Positions 26,601 through 38,408 of a stretch of 64,000 bases of DNA are shown here, one piece after another. Made by a program: the position numbers and the translations under genes. The DNA is from Rhynchonema sp. JSB1_4. Lineage: Eukaryota > Nematoda > Chromadorea > Monhysterida > Xyalidae. Each line of letters starts with the position of its first letter. Within the stretch, counting starts at the first letter, position 1. The stretch spans positions 1 through 64,000 of the forward strand of contig JASAMV010001434.1 in the NCBI GenBank assembly GCA_030248065.1, read 5' to 3'. The notes below the pieces were generated by a model, which searched no databases, was not told the origin of the DNA, and saw nothing but the letters and a program-made list of their open reading frames with translations.

Positions 26601-29600
26601 CTCTCCGCCTCGGTGCATAAATTCCCTTTTGACTCCCAAAACATTTGTGTGTTGAACGACGTTGCTGTTCGCGTAAGTAGGCAACAAATTGAGGTCAGCC
26701 AGCTGGAACTTGTCATCATGTCTCTCGGCCCAATCTCTTTCTTTTGTTTGCGAAAACCCGTGTAACCGGCGCATTTTTTAATCTGGCCAAGCAAGCTTTA
26801 AAAAATTCGTCTCATGAGAACGTGGTTGGACTATACATATATACGTTCATATGAATGAAGAATGAAACTCAGCCATGCACCTCATGAAAGTTTACAAGTG
26901 AGCTGGCTCCAAATTCGTTTCCCACTGCAGCAATATCGAACCAATACGCCGATATTGCTCGGCATCAACGTGCTGGTGCCACATCCCAACCTCGACATGG
27001 AGTGGATGTGCCGCAGCGGTACCGGCAAATCGGTCAATTATGACGGATCGCTGATCAAAACGGCTAGTCGCTAGGTCAAAACGGCACTTCTGCCATTTGC
27101 ATGGTTATTTAACATCATTGCACTTTAGGGTTCGACTTCCTCCTCTGACAAGCTTTGCGTATTTTACGACCCGAACGAACAGTACTATGACTCGTGCACG
27201 GGATATTTTGACCTATTGTGTCAGCGAAGTGAGTATTTCGAGTTCTGCGAATCTGCTTTCTGTGCGTCGAGCGTCGCACCGTTGTTGCAGTGGCCTTGCG
27301 ATATTCAGTTCCAAACAAACAGCTAACGTCTTTCAGATATGGACTTTTCGGATCTTTGTAATGTGACCAGCATTTGCACCACGACAACAACAACAACGAC
27401 TACCACTACAAGTATTACCTATAGCGTTGCACTTTGGGTTAGGTGTCATTGTACAAAACTGCAACTTGGTCTTTACAGCTCCACCTCCAATCTGCTCCTA
27501 TGCAAGTCCTTGTCAGAATGGTGGCACGTGCAATCAGGATGACAACAATATCATTGCGGATCCGCCTTGCAACTGCACTGAAAACTGGACGGGCGAAAAC
27601 TGCACAATACCCAGTAAGCACTTTTGAAGTGAATAATGCAAACTGAAAGGTGTGAATTTATGTGCAACTCTGTTTTGCAGTCCCACCTTGCAACGTAACT
27701 GATCCATGCCAAAACAGCGGGACTTGTGTGAACAACTTCGTCACGTTCGTCAGCGAATGCAATTGCACAAACAATTGGGCAGGTGCAAATTGCACTGATT
27801 CCTACTGCACCCATTCGAGTCCATGTCAAAACGGTGGCACCTGTGTGGATGCAGTCGACAACCTGTCAATGACATGCATTTGCAATGCCAACTGGACTGG
27901 AGAGAACTGCACAATCCAAAGTTCGTGTTTATTAGCTGGCACGCATGTTGGCATGAGCATGCTTCCTTGCATTTTAAGCATCTGCATGTTACTTGCATTT
28001 TAGTTCCACCATGCAATATAACGGATCCGTGTCAAAACGGTGGGTTATGCGTGAACGACATGGCCACACGAACTTCGAGTTGCAACTGCACTAATAATTG
28101 GGTCGGCGTCAACTGCACAGAGTCGTATTGCTCATATGCAAGTCCTTGCCAGAATGGCGGTACTTGCATTAATGCCATTGACAACCTGTCGATGACATGC
28201 AACTGCCTATCAAACTGGACTGGTGCAAATTGCACAATCCCTGGTTCGTCTCCGTTTCAGTATTCTACAGTTACACTTTTACATACAGTATTTTATGCAT
28301 CGCATTTTCAGTTCCACCATGCAACATGACAAACCCGTGTCAAAATGGCGGTTTATGCGTGAACAACATGACAGCGATGACGACCACATGCAATTGCACT
28401 AACAACTGGCAGGGAGAGAATTGCACTGAGTCCATCTGCTTATATTCAGATCCGTGTCAGAACGGTGGCACTTGTATCAATGCTGTTGATAACTTGTCGA
28501 TGTCTTGCAATTGCACTTCGAATTGGACAGGTGCAAATTGCACTATTCCAGGTATGTGGACTTCTCTTGGACAAATCAGCAGTGTGTGCGATTTCGATTA
28601 ATCACATCCACGAAGACTGCATTTCTTTTTATAACATTGCAGTGCCACCTTGCAACATCGCCAATCCGTGCCAGAATGGCGGATATTGTTTGAATAATTT
28701 GACAACTATGACGTCTGCATGCAATTGCACAAACAATTGGCAAGGAGAAAATTGCACCGAACCCTATTGTGCATATGCAAGTCCTTGCCAGAATGGTGGC
28801 ACTTGCAATGATGCCGTTGACAACCTGTCAATGACATGCACCTGCACTTCGAACTGGACTGGTGCAAACTGCACAAAAAGGGGTTAGTCCGACATTCGAA
28901 ATGCGCACTAGCATTTTGCTCGTCATTGCATTTCTGCGAATGTGCTGGACTCCATTCGATGTTATCGTTCTCAGTGCCGCCGTGCAACATCACCGATCCG
29001 TGCCAAAACGGTGGCCAGTGTGGGAACAACATGAGCGCACTGACAACGTCCTGCAATTGCACCAACAACTGGGGTGGGGCAAACTGCACAGAACCATTCT
29101 GCACGCACTCGAACCCATGTGAAAATGGTGGAACTTGCGTCGATGCTGTTGACAATCTGTCAATGACTTGCAATTGCACTTCCAATTGGACTGGTGCCAA
29201 TTGCACTATACCTGGTAAAATTCTGATGACACATTTTTTGTCAGGATCACGAACTTGCCTCCAGTAACTGCATTTCAGTACCGCCTTGCAACGTCACGGA
29301 TCCCTGCCAAAATGGTGGCCGTTGTCTAAACAACCTGACATCAATGACAAGCGCATGCAATTGTACGAATAACTGGGGTGGTGTTAATTGCACAGAGCCG
29401 TTCTGCACGCATTCGAGTCCGTGTGAAAATGGTGGCACCTGCATTGATGCTGTCGACAACTTGTCAGTAACGTGCAATTGCACTTCAAACTGGACTGGTG
29501 TAAACTGCACCATCAGAAGTGGGCTCTCACTTGTTGTAGTGATGACATTCTCATATTGATTGATATAAAACCTTGCGCTTTAGTACCACCGTGCAATTTA

Positions 29601-32600
29601 ACGAATCCGTGTCAAAACGACGGCCAGTGCGTGAACGATATGACAACACTGGTGCCAGTTTGTAATTGCACCAATAACTGGGGTGGTGCAAATTGCACTG
29701 AACCATTCTGCGTGCACTCGAATCCATGCGAAAATGATGGAACTTGCATTGATGCTGTCGATAATCTATCAATGACGTGCAATTGCACTTCCAGCTGGAC
29801 AGGTGCAAATTGCACTATACCGGGTAGGTGCAAGTGCAGAGTATACAGTGGTTGCTGCCATTTTATGTGCATGCATTCGTATAGCAATTCGTATTCATGC
29901 TTGCACACGCAATTTTCTTCCAACCTTGCAGTCCCCCCTTGCAACCTGACGGACCCATGTCAAAATGCTGGAGTATGCGTGAACAACATGACTGCACTGA
30001 CAAGCACATGCAATTGCACCAATAATTGGGCGGGAATGAATTGCACAGACACGTTCTGCACACATTCAAGTCCGTGTGAGAATGGTGGAACTTGCATTGA
30101 TGCTGTGGATAATCTCTCAATGACGTGCAACTGCACCTCGAATTGGACTGGGCCCAACTGCACAATACCAGGTTAGTGCAAATAATTTCGGAACGGATTC
30201 GGAACATGCGTATTCCAAAATACATTCCAGTGCCGCCATGCAACCTGTCCGATCCTTGTCAGAACGGTGGCCAGTGCATAAATAATTTGACTGCACTAAC
30301 AACATCATGCAATTGCACCAACAATTGGGCTGGACCTCTGTGCACAGAATCTTTTTGCTCACACTCAAGCCCGTGTGAGAACAATGGTACCTGCATTAGT
30401 GCGATCGATAATTCGAACATGACTTGCAATTGCACGCGAGAGTGGATGGGTGATAACTGCACTGAACCTGGTTTGCTACCTATTTTTTATTACAGAAATT
30501 ATGTGTTGAAAAGCGTAACAGCAATTTGCGTTTTAGTTCCTCCATGCGAGCTTGAAAATCCTTGTCAAAATGCTGGCACATGCGTGAGCATTATGAGCAA
30601 CATGACCACGTCCTGTAATTGCACCGTGTTTTGGGAAGGAGCCAATTGCACAAAACCAGGTTCATATTCCACATCCAGGTTCTGTCTTGTACAACTAAAA
30701 TAAATTACTTCATTTCAGTCCCTGTTTGCAACATTACCAACCCATGTCTGAACGATGGTGTTTGCGTTTCAAACCCAGACAATTCTAGTTCATGTGCTTG
30801 CACTCGAGAATGGTATGGAGAACTGTGTCAGTATCCCGGTAAGCCTTGCACAAAATTTACATTGCAAATGATCCATTTCCACTTAATTTGCGCAAGTCAT
30901 GCACATTCAGTTCCCCTGTGCAACCTGACGAATCCGTGCCAAAAGAACGGTACATGTGTCACCAATGCATACAACAATGCAACCAGTTGCACTTGCACCG
31001 CAGAGTGGTATGGCGATAACTGCACGATTCCAAGTATTGTCCCAAACTATTCCCATCTTTCAAGTGTGCAACAATTGCTTCGTCACCATAATGCTGTTTC
31101 AGTGCCCTTGTGCAACATCAGCAATCCGTGCTGGAATAGCGGTTCCTGCTTCGATGTCAGCCCAACTGAGTTTGCATGCAAGTGCACGTCAAGCTACTAC
31201 GGCAACGTGTGCCAATTTCCAGGTATGGTTGCTTAGTTCTTCACCTGCTTTAAAATGCAAGTAAACTTGTGCGTGTCCATTGCAGTGCCTTTATGCAATC
31301 TGTCAAATGCCTGTCTGAACAACGGCACGTGCATCAACAATCCTGACAACACAACAATGTCGTGCAATTGCACTGCCGAGTGGACAGGATCAACGTGCGA
31401 GATTCGAGGTAAAACTAATCAATTGTATCCTGTGAAAACGGCGTTACCAACTTCATTCCCTTTAGTGCCTCCGTGCAATCTGACCAACCCGTGTCAGAAC
31501 GGCGGCCTGTGCATGGACAACCTGACCGACTGGACAGCTGGCTGCAATTGCACGGATCCCTTGTGGACGGGACCAATCTGCACTCTACCTGGTAAAGAGA
31601 CGGTTTCGTGATATGAATATGTTTGAAGACTATTCATTTTTATGCTTACAGTGCCACCTTGCAATGTCACGAATCCGTGTCTCAACAATGGCAACTGTGT
31701 CAACAAAAATGCAACGGCAACTGGTTGCAATTGCACCAAAGTGTGGTACGGGGATATATGCGAAATTCCAAGCAAGTTGTTTTGACGCAACATGCACACA
31801 ATCTGCACCTCTATGCATATTGACGACTGTGCATTTTTCAGTGCCACTCTGCAATCTGACGAATCCCTGCGAGAACAATGCAACCTGTGTCACCAACGCA
31901 TACAACAATGCAACTTCATGCGTTTGCACCAAGGAATACACAGGAGACAATTGCACAATTCGATGTCAGTACCTGCATTTCATTGCATTAAAAATTTTGT
32001 ACCTAATCTTTCATTCACTTTTAGTACCACCATGCAATGTGACTAATCCATGTTTGAACGGTGGTCAGTGCTTGAATAATTTTACAACCATGCAAACAAG
32101 TTGCAACTGCACAGGAAACTGGACTGGCACATATTGTGAAAAATATGGTATGTTGCGTTCAAACATGAGACTGAACATGACTCCTTGACGAAGTCACTGC
32201 ATTATCTGTGTAGCCTTATCATGCAACGTCTCAAATCCTTGTCTCAATAACGGCACCTGTATTGACAATTCGACTGACAACACGTCGACTTGCACTTGCA
32301 CTCAGCAATGGATGGGCAGCGTATGCAGTCAACTGGGTATGCGCACTGTTAGTTGAATTTGTGCAGCCGATATATTATCTTTTGCTTTATAGCACCGATA
32401 TGCGGCTATGCTGATCCGTGTCAGAACAACGGGACCTGTATTGATAATGCACACAATAATGCAACCACATGCAACTGCAGTACGTTTTGGACCGGCGATA
32501 CATGCACCATACCTGGTTTGTAATCAATTCTGATGAACAAACACTTTAAGGGATCACGAAGCATTTTTTGCATTTTCAGTTCCACCTTGCAACGTGACCG

Positions 32601-35600
32601 ATCCATGTCAAAACAATGGCACGTGTATAAGTGTGGATGCAACCATATCTGCATGCACATGCACACAATCTTTCTATGGCAATGTGTGCGAAAATAAAGG
32701 TACGTACACTGGCGGTGCCGTAAGTTAGCAGTCTTGAACTTGCATTTTACAAACTGCATGTTCCATGCATTTTAGTACCACTTTGCAACCTGACCAATCC
32801 ATGTCAAAATGGTGCTACATGCAACACAAGTGCAAGTGGAAATGGTGTTGAGTGTTTTTGCACTCAGTATTGGACTGGCGCTAATTGCACTGCGCCTGGT
32901 TGGCAATTGTTCAATTTGTTTTGATTTTGATTTCTTTTCAAATGTGCGTTTTTACAGTTCCGCCATGCAATGTGAGCGACAAATGTGAAAATGGTGGTCA
33001 GTGCATAAATATGGATGCGCAGACCACACAATGCAATTGCACACCTTACTGGACGGGTGACACTTGCACCGTGAAAGGTTTGAATGTTATTTTTCACCTA
33101 TAAAGGAATAAAAATCCACTTGCACTGGTTTTTAGTGCCATTATGCACTGTGAACAACCCGTGTCTCAACTATGGCACATGCCAAGACAACAACAATGAA
33201 ACGTCATGCAGTTGCACTGTGCTCTGGACTGGCGATATATGCAATGTTTCCGGTGAGATGTTTTAAGTAACTATGCTGATCTGCTTGTTCCAGCTTGTCA
33301 ATGTACAACGCTTCACACTGAATTATGTTTAATAACTGATCAGTGCCCTATACATCATGCAACGAATCCAATCCATGTGAAAACAATGCCACCTGTGTGG
33401 TTACGAACTCAACGACAACGTGCGTGTGCGTACCACCGTGGACTGGCGACTACTGTAATGAGACATGTACGTACCTAAGCTCCTTTACGAACTTTGGGCG
33501 CGTAGATTTGTGTCACAAAATGTTCGTAAAAGTGTCTTAGAAACTCATATACTTGATCATGTGTTTACAGTGACGACTACTACGTCAACCGCGACCCCAA
33601 CGCCAAATATCACTACTTCCATCACCCCTGTTGTGTACCCGACGGCTGCCCCTGCCGCCGATTATCAGACTTGTTGGACCCGTGAAGTGAACAATGCCAA
33701 AAGTTATGTGACCACTCAATCGATTACACCCTTGTGTTCGTGTCATGGCAATAGAATGACCAATGCATTGGATCAGTGTACTGTCGGTGGGTTGAATTTA
33801 TGACAACATATACAATTTTTCAAATGGTAACTTTGAGATTTGTGCTTATTCTATTCAGCCAGCAACATCTTCAACCTAAAACTATCGGTCACCAAGCTTT
33901 GTCAATTCGAGATTCAATGGAACAACAACTTTTCGGTCCCCGGCACGCAGCAGTTTGCCGACATGGCCGCAATCATTGTGCATGGGGTGCGATTTTCTGC
34001 ACTTTGTGTCCATTTTTTGTCAAAGTTATTCAAAGATGTCAATATTTTCAGTTCTACACGCTTCGCAACGCCAATCCCGCGTTGGCAGCGCGCGTCAAAC
34101 GAGCTTGCGTGCCGCCAACGGCCATGGCTTCAGGTGGACAACAATTTCTATTTTAATCTGACGTTTTTACAATTAAAATTTCCCTGATTTTCAGGCTCTG
34201 TCCTGTCCAACGTGCTTGTTGAGACGCCAAGTGGCACCACAGCCGATCAAGCTGGTCAAACATTGAGTGACGCATTGAGCGGTGTTGGCGGATTGGTTGG
34301 GTCGAGTGGGGCAACTGCCAGTCAGACTGTGTCCAGTGAGTTGGAAGGAACGTTTTTCAGCTCTTGAGTTTTTGATCACCAGACAGTACCCCAGCCTGAC
34401 CTGGCAGCAGGTCCTTTGGGATGTTATACACCTGGCCTTATCGTCTTTGACCTATAGCCTGGTGTGCCGAGCTGCCAGGCGTTGCTTCAGTGGGCCATTC
34501 AACTTTCGTTTCAATGAAAACAATCAGTTTCCTGCAGATTACAATGAGTGCAACCTGGCGAGTGCCAACGAATGTCACGAGCAAGCCACTTGTGTCGACA
34601 CGTATGGTGATTACAGCTGTGTGTGCAACAGTGGTTACGTGGACAAGAGTCCGAGTGGGGGACGCAAGGGCACATTGTGTGTCAGTGAGTTAATGTTTCA
34701 ATTGTTAATCGGCGGTGTACCGTGCGGTTTTTAAGAGTGGTGTGGCTTGAATATAGACGGTATCGGCTGCAGATTTTTTTGGACAACCACAGTCTTTGTC
34801 ATGCTTTCATGTAGCAAGGCTCCATACTCACTAGTTTTGTGTACAGTAGCTAATGTTTCAACAACGTCTGATATGCTTGAAACATCACATTTCAGAGCAA
34901 GACACCGTGTACACAGCGCCAGCCGAGGAGACGAGCAGCAGTAGCTCCACAGATAGTGACACGTGTGACAACATCACATTTTTCGGCTTGTGCATCCCGC
35001 TCTGGCTCCTGTTGCTCCTCCTTTTACTCCTCCTACTCCTGCTCCTTTTGTGCTGCTGTTTGTGTTACTTGTGTTGGCGGTTCTGTGGACAGGACAGGGA
35101 AAGGAGGCTGGTTGCAACGTTATCAGGAGTTTTGATGCTAGTAGTGTTGTCAAAAGCCCGCAAAAACTTACAGGTCACGTTACGCAACGAGGGAGCACGA
35201 GACACAGACCACAATTCCTGGAAAGGGTACACCAAAAATGGACACGCCTGAATGTGAGTTTCATAATATTTATCCAAATCTTCACGACATATTTGAAAAA
35301 TTTCTGTCTGTTCTTTCAGCAATTCTTTACGACAGCGACTCTGAGATCGTCCCGCCGCCTGCAGTGGTTGAGCCAAAAGAAGGTGGGTAGGATTTTGGTG
35401 GTTTGCTTTCAGTGTCTTTTTGTTGCTAGGCATGGTCGGCTGACCACGACTTTGACACTTTGTCGTCATTTCTTCTCTGGTGTCGTTGGTGCAATTATTG
35501 TTCACGATTTTCTGCTTCATTGCGTTTTCTTTTTGGCATGTTAATTTGCACCGCCGTACTTTTTACGATCATTTGCAACGTGCTGCGTACAAGCACGTGC

Positions 35601-36345
35601 AAAAACCAACGCAAGGCCTTCGTCTGTCCCAGTCCCAGCCCCTCAACTACAGTATGTCGGACACCCCGCGCACCCGTACCCCTCCCAGTCCGCCACACCT
35701 GCCCGATGAGTTTGACTTCAGTCGCAACAGTCGTCGAAGCAGCAATGGCGTCAGCAAAAGAGGGCGAGGATTAGACGCAATGGATGATCTGGGTCCGGAA
35801 GACTCGCAGTCTCAGACCGGCAGTTACGGTAATGGTCGGGCGGGTCGCGGCCGGGCTGCGACAGGGAATCCGGCTGCAGACGAGGAACAGGTGGAGTATT
35901 TGGAGAAGAAACTGGATTTGGCCGACCAGCGACTGGACGCCGAGCGATCGCAGAGGGACAAAGAACGGGAACGATTTGAGGAACAGTTGGATACACAGGT
36001 GTTTCTTCTGCGATTTCTAATTCTAAACCCAAGGGCGAGTTTGAGTCTGCTCTCGATTTTGATATGAAATCACGAAATTTTCGTTCCCAGCTAATTTTGT
36101 AAAGTTCACTGTACAAATTCGAAATGTATCAGGTGGCGCGCAACCATCATTTGCACGATCGAAACCGGGAGTTGGAAAGGCAAAACGCCGAACTGCGAGC
36201 GGCATTAGAAGAAGCACAGCAAGAGTTCGATGCAGCTGACAAGTATGGACATGTGAAAACATCGTACTCAAAGAACCGCCAGGTGCAGCGTGAACCGAGC
36301 ATGTATGACAGTCGCAAAGCCAGGGTGTCGTATCGACACAAATAA
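23636..36345 (+). CDS. Giant CTLD-EGF(35)-SEA-EGF-TM surface protein
   Basis: A multi-exon type I membrane protein. Possible N-terminal exons are 23636-23791 and 23831-23938 (Cys-rich). Lectin exons: 26015-26275, 26931 to about 27071, 27129-27228. Thr-rich exon: 27337-27411. EGF exons: 27479-33466. Ser/Thr linker plus SEA: 33571-33786, 33859-33986, 34052-34133, 34195-34335. Calcium-binding EGF: 34538-34684. Stalk and Leu-rich membrane helix start at 34896. Tail exons: an ambiguous one near 35185-35255, then 35320-35382, about 35616-35998, and 36133-36345. The tail ends in a coiled coil, and an AATAAA overlaps the stop codon. The domain order resembles membrane mucins and EGF/SEA adhesion proteins, suggesting a role in cell-surface recognition or matrix contact, but no single family is recognised. 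No signal-peptide exon was found. The coiled-coil exons could belong to a separate transcript. Confidence 0.82.
24298..24624. mobile_element. Foldback element, TATAGTCC family 1, copy 1
   Basis: The arms start TATAGTCCGTCCACCAGCTC and end in the complement GGACTATA. They are about 88 bases each, through CACTTTGTGTTGCTGCTGG and CCTTCCTCCACGTTCTAATG. The centre is A/T-rich. A second copy in the opposite orientation is at 63335-63665. It sits in a long intron of the EGF/SEA gene. Confidence 0.85.
24625..25055. mobile_element. Second copy of the GGCGGATCCAG element, with nested hairpin
   Basis: It shares TGGTCCATTTGGCCCCTGAAG, GCGCTTCGCGCG and AGCACTAGATAAAAATGACT with the element ending at 8555. 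Inside it, 24722-24876 is a separate palindrome whose arms read CTTTTGGGAGAAACTTTTCA and its complement, absent from the copy at 8210-8555. It directly abuts the foldback element 24298-24624. Confidence 0.65.
26015..27228 (+). other. C-type lectin-like domain, three exons
   Basis: The domain is read from RCYEVFRGMTAYTTADKIC through HLAWVEH (exon ending 26275), then LGINVLVPHPNLDMEWMC (exon starting 26931), then CVFYDPNEQYYDSC and YFDLLCQ (27129-27228). The conserved Cys spacing and the W/G core fit a CTLD. No EPN or QPD sugar-binding motif is visible. The junction after the second exon is unresolved, because in this frame a TAG (27072-27074) directly precedes the best GT donor. The first intron of the domain contains the foldback element 26474-26835. 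Confidence 0.7.
26474..26835. mobile_element. Foldback element, TATAGTCC family 2
   Basis: It starts TATAGTCCAGCCACGAACTC and ends with the complementary GAACGTGGTTGGACTATA. The terminal arms run about 30 bases through CTCATGAGACGA. The first eight bases match the termini of family 1 (24298-24624), so the two families likely used the same enzyme. An internally deleted copy is at 54826-55045. Confidence 0.8.
27479..33466 (+). repeat. 35 tandem EGF repeats on phase 1-1 exons
   Basis: One single-EGF exon (27479-27613) is followed by nine two-EGF exons of exactly 240 bp: 27681, 28004, 28312, 28643, 28975, 29279, 29584, 29932, 30231 (start positions). Sixteen single-EGF exons of 117-126 bp follow, from 30537 to 33466. 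All are phase 1-1, so any exon can be duplicated or skipped without a frameshift. The 80-residue units repeat PPCN, PCQNGG, CNCTNNW, SPCENGGTC, DNLSMTCNCTSNW and GANCT. N-X-T/S sequons are unusually frequent, with several per EGF. Introns are about 60-110 bp and often end TGCATTTTCAG or similar. Confidence 0.95.
31772..31841 (+). other. GC-AG intron in the EGF array
   Basis: The exon 31652-31771 ends in CCAA and is followed by GCAAGT. No GT donor keeps phase here. The acceptor is TTTTTCAG at 31841. With a GC donor the exon is 120 bp, phase 1-1, like its neighbours. GC donors with an otherwise perfect consensus are a known minority class. Confidence 0.8.
33571..34335 (+). other. Ser/Thr linker and SEA domain with cleavage motif
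   Basis: A Thr/Ser/Pro-rich stretch (33571 to about 33660) precedes NIFNLKLSVTKL, QQFADMAAIIVHG and, on the next exons, FYTLRNANPALAARVKRACV and GSVLSNVLVET. The pattern matches SEA domains, with GSVLSNV at the position of the GSVVV autoproteolysis site. The Gly codon is split between exons 34052-34133 and 34195-34335. Known SEA domains of this kind self-cleave and leave a non-covalent heterodimer at the membrane. Confidence 0.65.
34538..35060 (+). other. Calcium-binding EGF and transmembrane helix
   Basis: Exon 34538-34684 encodes NYNECNLASANECHEQATC and VDTYGDYSCVC, a Ca-binding EGF with the N-E-C start and aromatic D-T-Y-G-D core. The next exon (from 34896) gives an acidic Ser-rich stalk with NIT, then a helix of about 15 consecutive Leu after PLW, followed by Cys-rich CCCLCYLCWRFC, typical of a juxtamembrane palmitoylation region. 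The donor that ends this exon is ambiguous. Confidence 0.85.
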
Positions 36346-36731
36346 AACCAATATCAAACTGGGAGTCTGAATTTCTGTTCCATATTGAATGGACAAATTA
36401 ATATGCATGCATTCGTGCCTTTGTTCGGTCGTTGTTATGGTCACAATGTGGTCGTGGTTTTGTGGTATATATTTAATATCAAGATCATGTTTCAAGCTGT
36501 CCGTGTCGACGTCCAGTTATGTTGCCTTTTTTATGCTTGTGCTGGCAAGTAGGATCAATAAAGAGTGCATGGCAGAAAGGCTGTTCTGTTGTCATGATGA
36601 GGTTGGGGCCTGCTGTGCTCTGTGATGACTTCGTGGCATTTGTTCATTTGACTCGGGTTCATTCACTTGCGTTTGTCACGGTATTGTTATTCTTCTGTGC
36701 TCGTTTTTGAAACATTATCCAGCACACAGAC

Positions 36732-38408
36732 ATGCCCCTTCTATCTGATTTCTGCACCTGCCGTCCGCTTGAACCAGACAGCAACGACTACTGTAACGTT
36801 CACGGTTACGAAATACAAAAGTTGAAACGTCAAAACTCAAACAAATATAGACCAGTCGGCCTAGCCAGCTCATATATGAGCTCGAGTGAAACATCAGATT
36901 CAGAAGTTGAACTTAGTGCACTTCCGTCGCCGACAGTAGAACCTCGAGAGGCTCCACCTGACAAGAATGCAGCTTCCAACAAAACGATCCGAAAATCTTC
37001 TGTTCGAGGTTTTAAAGACCCATCCACTTCTCTATTGCCCCAGAATTGTGCCAGATACTTCACCAGACCACACTTACACTTTTTATCTTTCAGCTTACAA
37101 AGCACCGAAACGTGTGGTTGTGCCCCGGGATACTGCTGGTCACGCTGATCAAGTGGGATCCCCAAGGGATGATTCACCGAGGGATCGTAAGTGATCGATT
37201 TCTTGTCGCAATCTGGCCTCAAATTGATCATGTGTTGTAAAGTACTGATTTTTCAGCCCAACCAAGCAGCTATCGAACAGTTGACCATCATCGGGTCGAT
37301 GGTGAGTCATTATTCCTCTTTCTTTTGATAATCAAGGAAATCAATATCCTCAAAGCTCTGCTTTCTTCATGATGCAGAGCCCGACAACCATAATCGACCA
37401 CGTGACTATGATAGCGACCCGTATGACCCCGAGGACCCAAATGAGCACGGTAACAGCCGGCCACGACGTACGGTTGACCATCGCCGCACTGATGACTGGG
37501 AAGGGCATAACGATCAAGACCCTGAACCTGCAAGGCCGTTGCGATCGGTCGATCACCGGCCGTCGGGGTCTGCAAACAACGGGGACTATTATGACGAGTC
37601 ACCTGTGGATGGAGATGAAAATGAAATGGGTAATGGATGATGTTTTGAAACATTTCTGGCCGTTGGGTTGCTATGTTGTTGCAATATTGACACCTCTATT
37701 TTCATCAGACACCCCACAATGTTTGAACAAAAGCTTATGAGTGTAGGGCTGCGCTATGAATGAATAGCCTTCGAGAATCATTCTTCAATCAAGTTTTCTC
37801 AAAAAAAATTTAGGTCCAAGGAAGAAACGAGTCGTGGATCACAAGAAACCACCAGCTCCTCTTCCTCCACCCAAGATCCCGCCGGGGCCTGCACAAAAAC
37901 GGGACGACAGCCCCATAGATGACGGTTAGAATCTCGATCCAGACTGACACTTTCATTGCTTATTTTACTTCCGGATTACCCAACAGGAACCTTTTGAATC
38001 TATCTGTACTTTGATTTTCCAAGCTGGTGCATCGCGGTATCATGTGGTCAAACATGACAAACAACGACTACCAGGATCGATACCCAGCATTGATCATGGT
38101 GAGTATACATGCGCTTCCGGAATGCGAGCTCAGACGGAAGATTTTCAAAAAACAACGATGTTTAAAACGGTTTACATTTAAAACGGTATCCAGGTGGCGT
38201 TCCACCACCGGGCGAGCCATCGTCATCAAAGTCCAAGTCTCGGTCGAGCAGCAAGTCCAGATCTGCGACCGGTAGCAGTAACAGCAGTAAAGAAAAAGAG
38301 AAGAAGAAGAAGAAACGCGAAGAGAAACCGCCGCAAAAAGACTGGCGACCGGCAAATCAGAGAAATCGGCCGCTAGATCCGACTAATCGCTTTTTGGACG
38401 ATCTGTAG
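36732..38408 (+). CDS. Disordered 355-residue protein, tail-like paralogue
   Basis: Seven phase-consistent exons (36732-37008, 37094-37186, 37257-37301, 37378-37629, 37814-37924, 38024-38098, 38194-38408) give an uninterrupted 355-residue frame from ATG to TAG. There is no signal peptide or membrane helix. The N-terminus has CTCRPLEPDSNDYCNVHG. The rest is rich in charged residues, Pro, Ser, His and Tyr, with PPAPLPPPKIPPGP (a possible SH3 ligand), then an SR/Lys-rich block (SKSKSRSSSKSRS and KEKEKKKKK), ending NRFLDDL. ETSDSEVELSALPSPTVEPRE resembles DSDSEIVPPPAVVEPKE in the tail of the upstream membrane protein. It may be a duplicated tail or an alternative 3' portion of that gene. Function is unknown. 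Confidence 0.65.
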
